Virus record (IMG/VR): IMGVR_UViG_3300025133_000164
Coordinates: 1 to 50,042 of that record
From: a virus
Reading direction: 5' to 3' (one strand)
Length of the DNA: 50,042 nt
The notes beneath the pieces are model-generated. The model saw only the letters and a program-made list of their open reading frames with translations, was not told where the DNA came from and did no database searches. Numbering within the stretch: the first letter of the stretch is position 1; each line of letters starts with the position of its first letter. Position numbers and translations under genes: made by a program. Positions 49,704 to 50,042 of the stretch are shown here, piece after piece.

Positions 49704-49942
49704 TGCACGACCATGACCTCTTCTGCCTCTTCGGGCTGTTCTGCTTTCTCTTCTTCACGATCCCCGCTGCCGTGGTGTGGTTGCGCGAGCCGCTCCCGCC
49801 GAGGCCCTTGGCCCCCTGGCCTGGCTTCTTCCGGGCAAGCGCCGCCTACATGGCCGGGCACCCCCGGTGGGTCTTCTTGGCGGGGCTGCCACGCGCATGG
49901 TGGCGGTTCCAGGTGGTGGCCGAGGTGGTGGCCGATGGCTGA
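49703..49942 (+). CDS. small membrane protein, holin candidate
   Basis: 79 residues from ATG 49703. Residues 6-27 (LFCLFGLFCFLFFTIPAAVVW) form one strong membrane span; a second, weaker hydrophobic stretch lies near 55-65. Close to the amidase, it is a candidate holin, but a single clear span and a Pro-rich tail leave this open. Confidence 0.45.
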   Translation: MHDHDLFCLFGLFCFLFFTIPAAVVWLREPLPPRPLAPWPGFFRASAAYMAGHPRWVFLAGLPRAWWRFQVVAEVVADG

Positions 49943-50042
49943 CCTCGACGTGCTCGTCCACGTCTTCGACTCGATCATCGACGGCGACCGCTTCTGCATC
50001 CACTGCAACCACTGGTCGCTGCTCTCCGCCCCCGTGTGCCCC
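49935..50042 (+). CDS. zinc-ribbon protein, cut by window end
   Basis: ATG 49935 overlaps the previous gene; 36 codons are visible. It contains CIHCNHW and a further Cys at the edge, a likely zinc knuckle. Start by coupling (ATGG within the previous end). The rest lies beyond the window. Confidence 0.45.
   Translation, partial: MADLDVLVHVFDSIIDGDRFCIHCNHWSLLSAPVCP

Noticed and set aside
49425-49942. Spanin pair downstream of the amidase
   Set aside because: Neither product has a lipobox, and the coiled-coil protein has no membrane anchor.

Overview
The window is part of the genome of a tailed, GC-rich, short-tailed (podovirus-type) phage or prophage. The reasons are a leftward virion module in T7-like order (portal, scaffold, capsid, adaptor, nozzle, three internal virion proteins), a compact rightward replication arm, and a T7-lysozyme-type amidase without a wall-binding domain, which points to a Gram-negative host. 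No integrase, repressor or RNA polymerase gene is visible here, but the window is cut at both ends (a giant internal virion protein on the left, a small zinc-ribbon gene on the right).

Left half (1-23,053, minus strand), in order of transcription: small and large terminase, portal, several small genes including two zinc ribbons, an 872-residue protein with a YHGT motif, an acidic repeat protein, scaffold, major capsid, a decoration-like protein, adaptor, nozzle, three fibre-like proteins, then small, medium and giant internal virion proteins resembling the T7 gp14-gp15-gp16 ejectosome in size and order.

Centre (23,054-34,004, plus strand): a ribbon-helix-helix regulator sits at the divergent junction. 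After one unknown gene comes a 571-base non-coding control region. It holds two copies of the dyad GGTGCGAA-N5-TTACGCACC upstream of a textbook sigma-54 (-24/-12) promoter. Downstream lies an accessory tract of small unknown genes, several of them membrane peptides. The tract is punctuated by strong hairpins, some with UNCG or GNRA tetraloops, and carries a MoxR-type AAA+ ATPase, an unknown protein, and a protein joining a DUF2201-like HEIGH metallopeptidase region to a VWA/MIDAS domain. It ends in a 657-base AT-richer non-coding region with inverted and iterated repeats that could be a replication origin or control region.

Right part (34,005-47,577): replication and recombination. The genes are a primase-helicase (AEP-like plus SF3), an SNF2-type helicase, a Cas4/RecB-like nuclease, a Sak4/RecA-like ATPase, an ssDNA-binding-like protein with an acidic tail, and a uracil-DNA-glycosylase-like domain fused to a family A DNA polymerase. 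A 164-base tRNA-like element follows the polymerase stop codon directly. The end of the window (47,760-50,042) holds the lysis area, with the amidase, a holin-like gene on the opposite strand and a small membrane protein.

Genes are tightly packed. ATGA and GTGA stop-start overlaps and GTG starts are frequent, so translational coupling is likely. All functions are assigned by reading motifs; no database search was possible.
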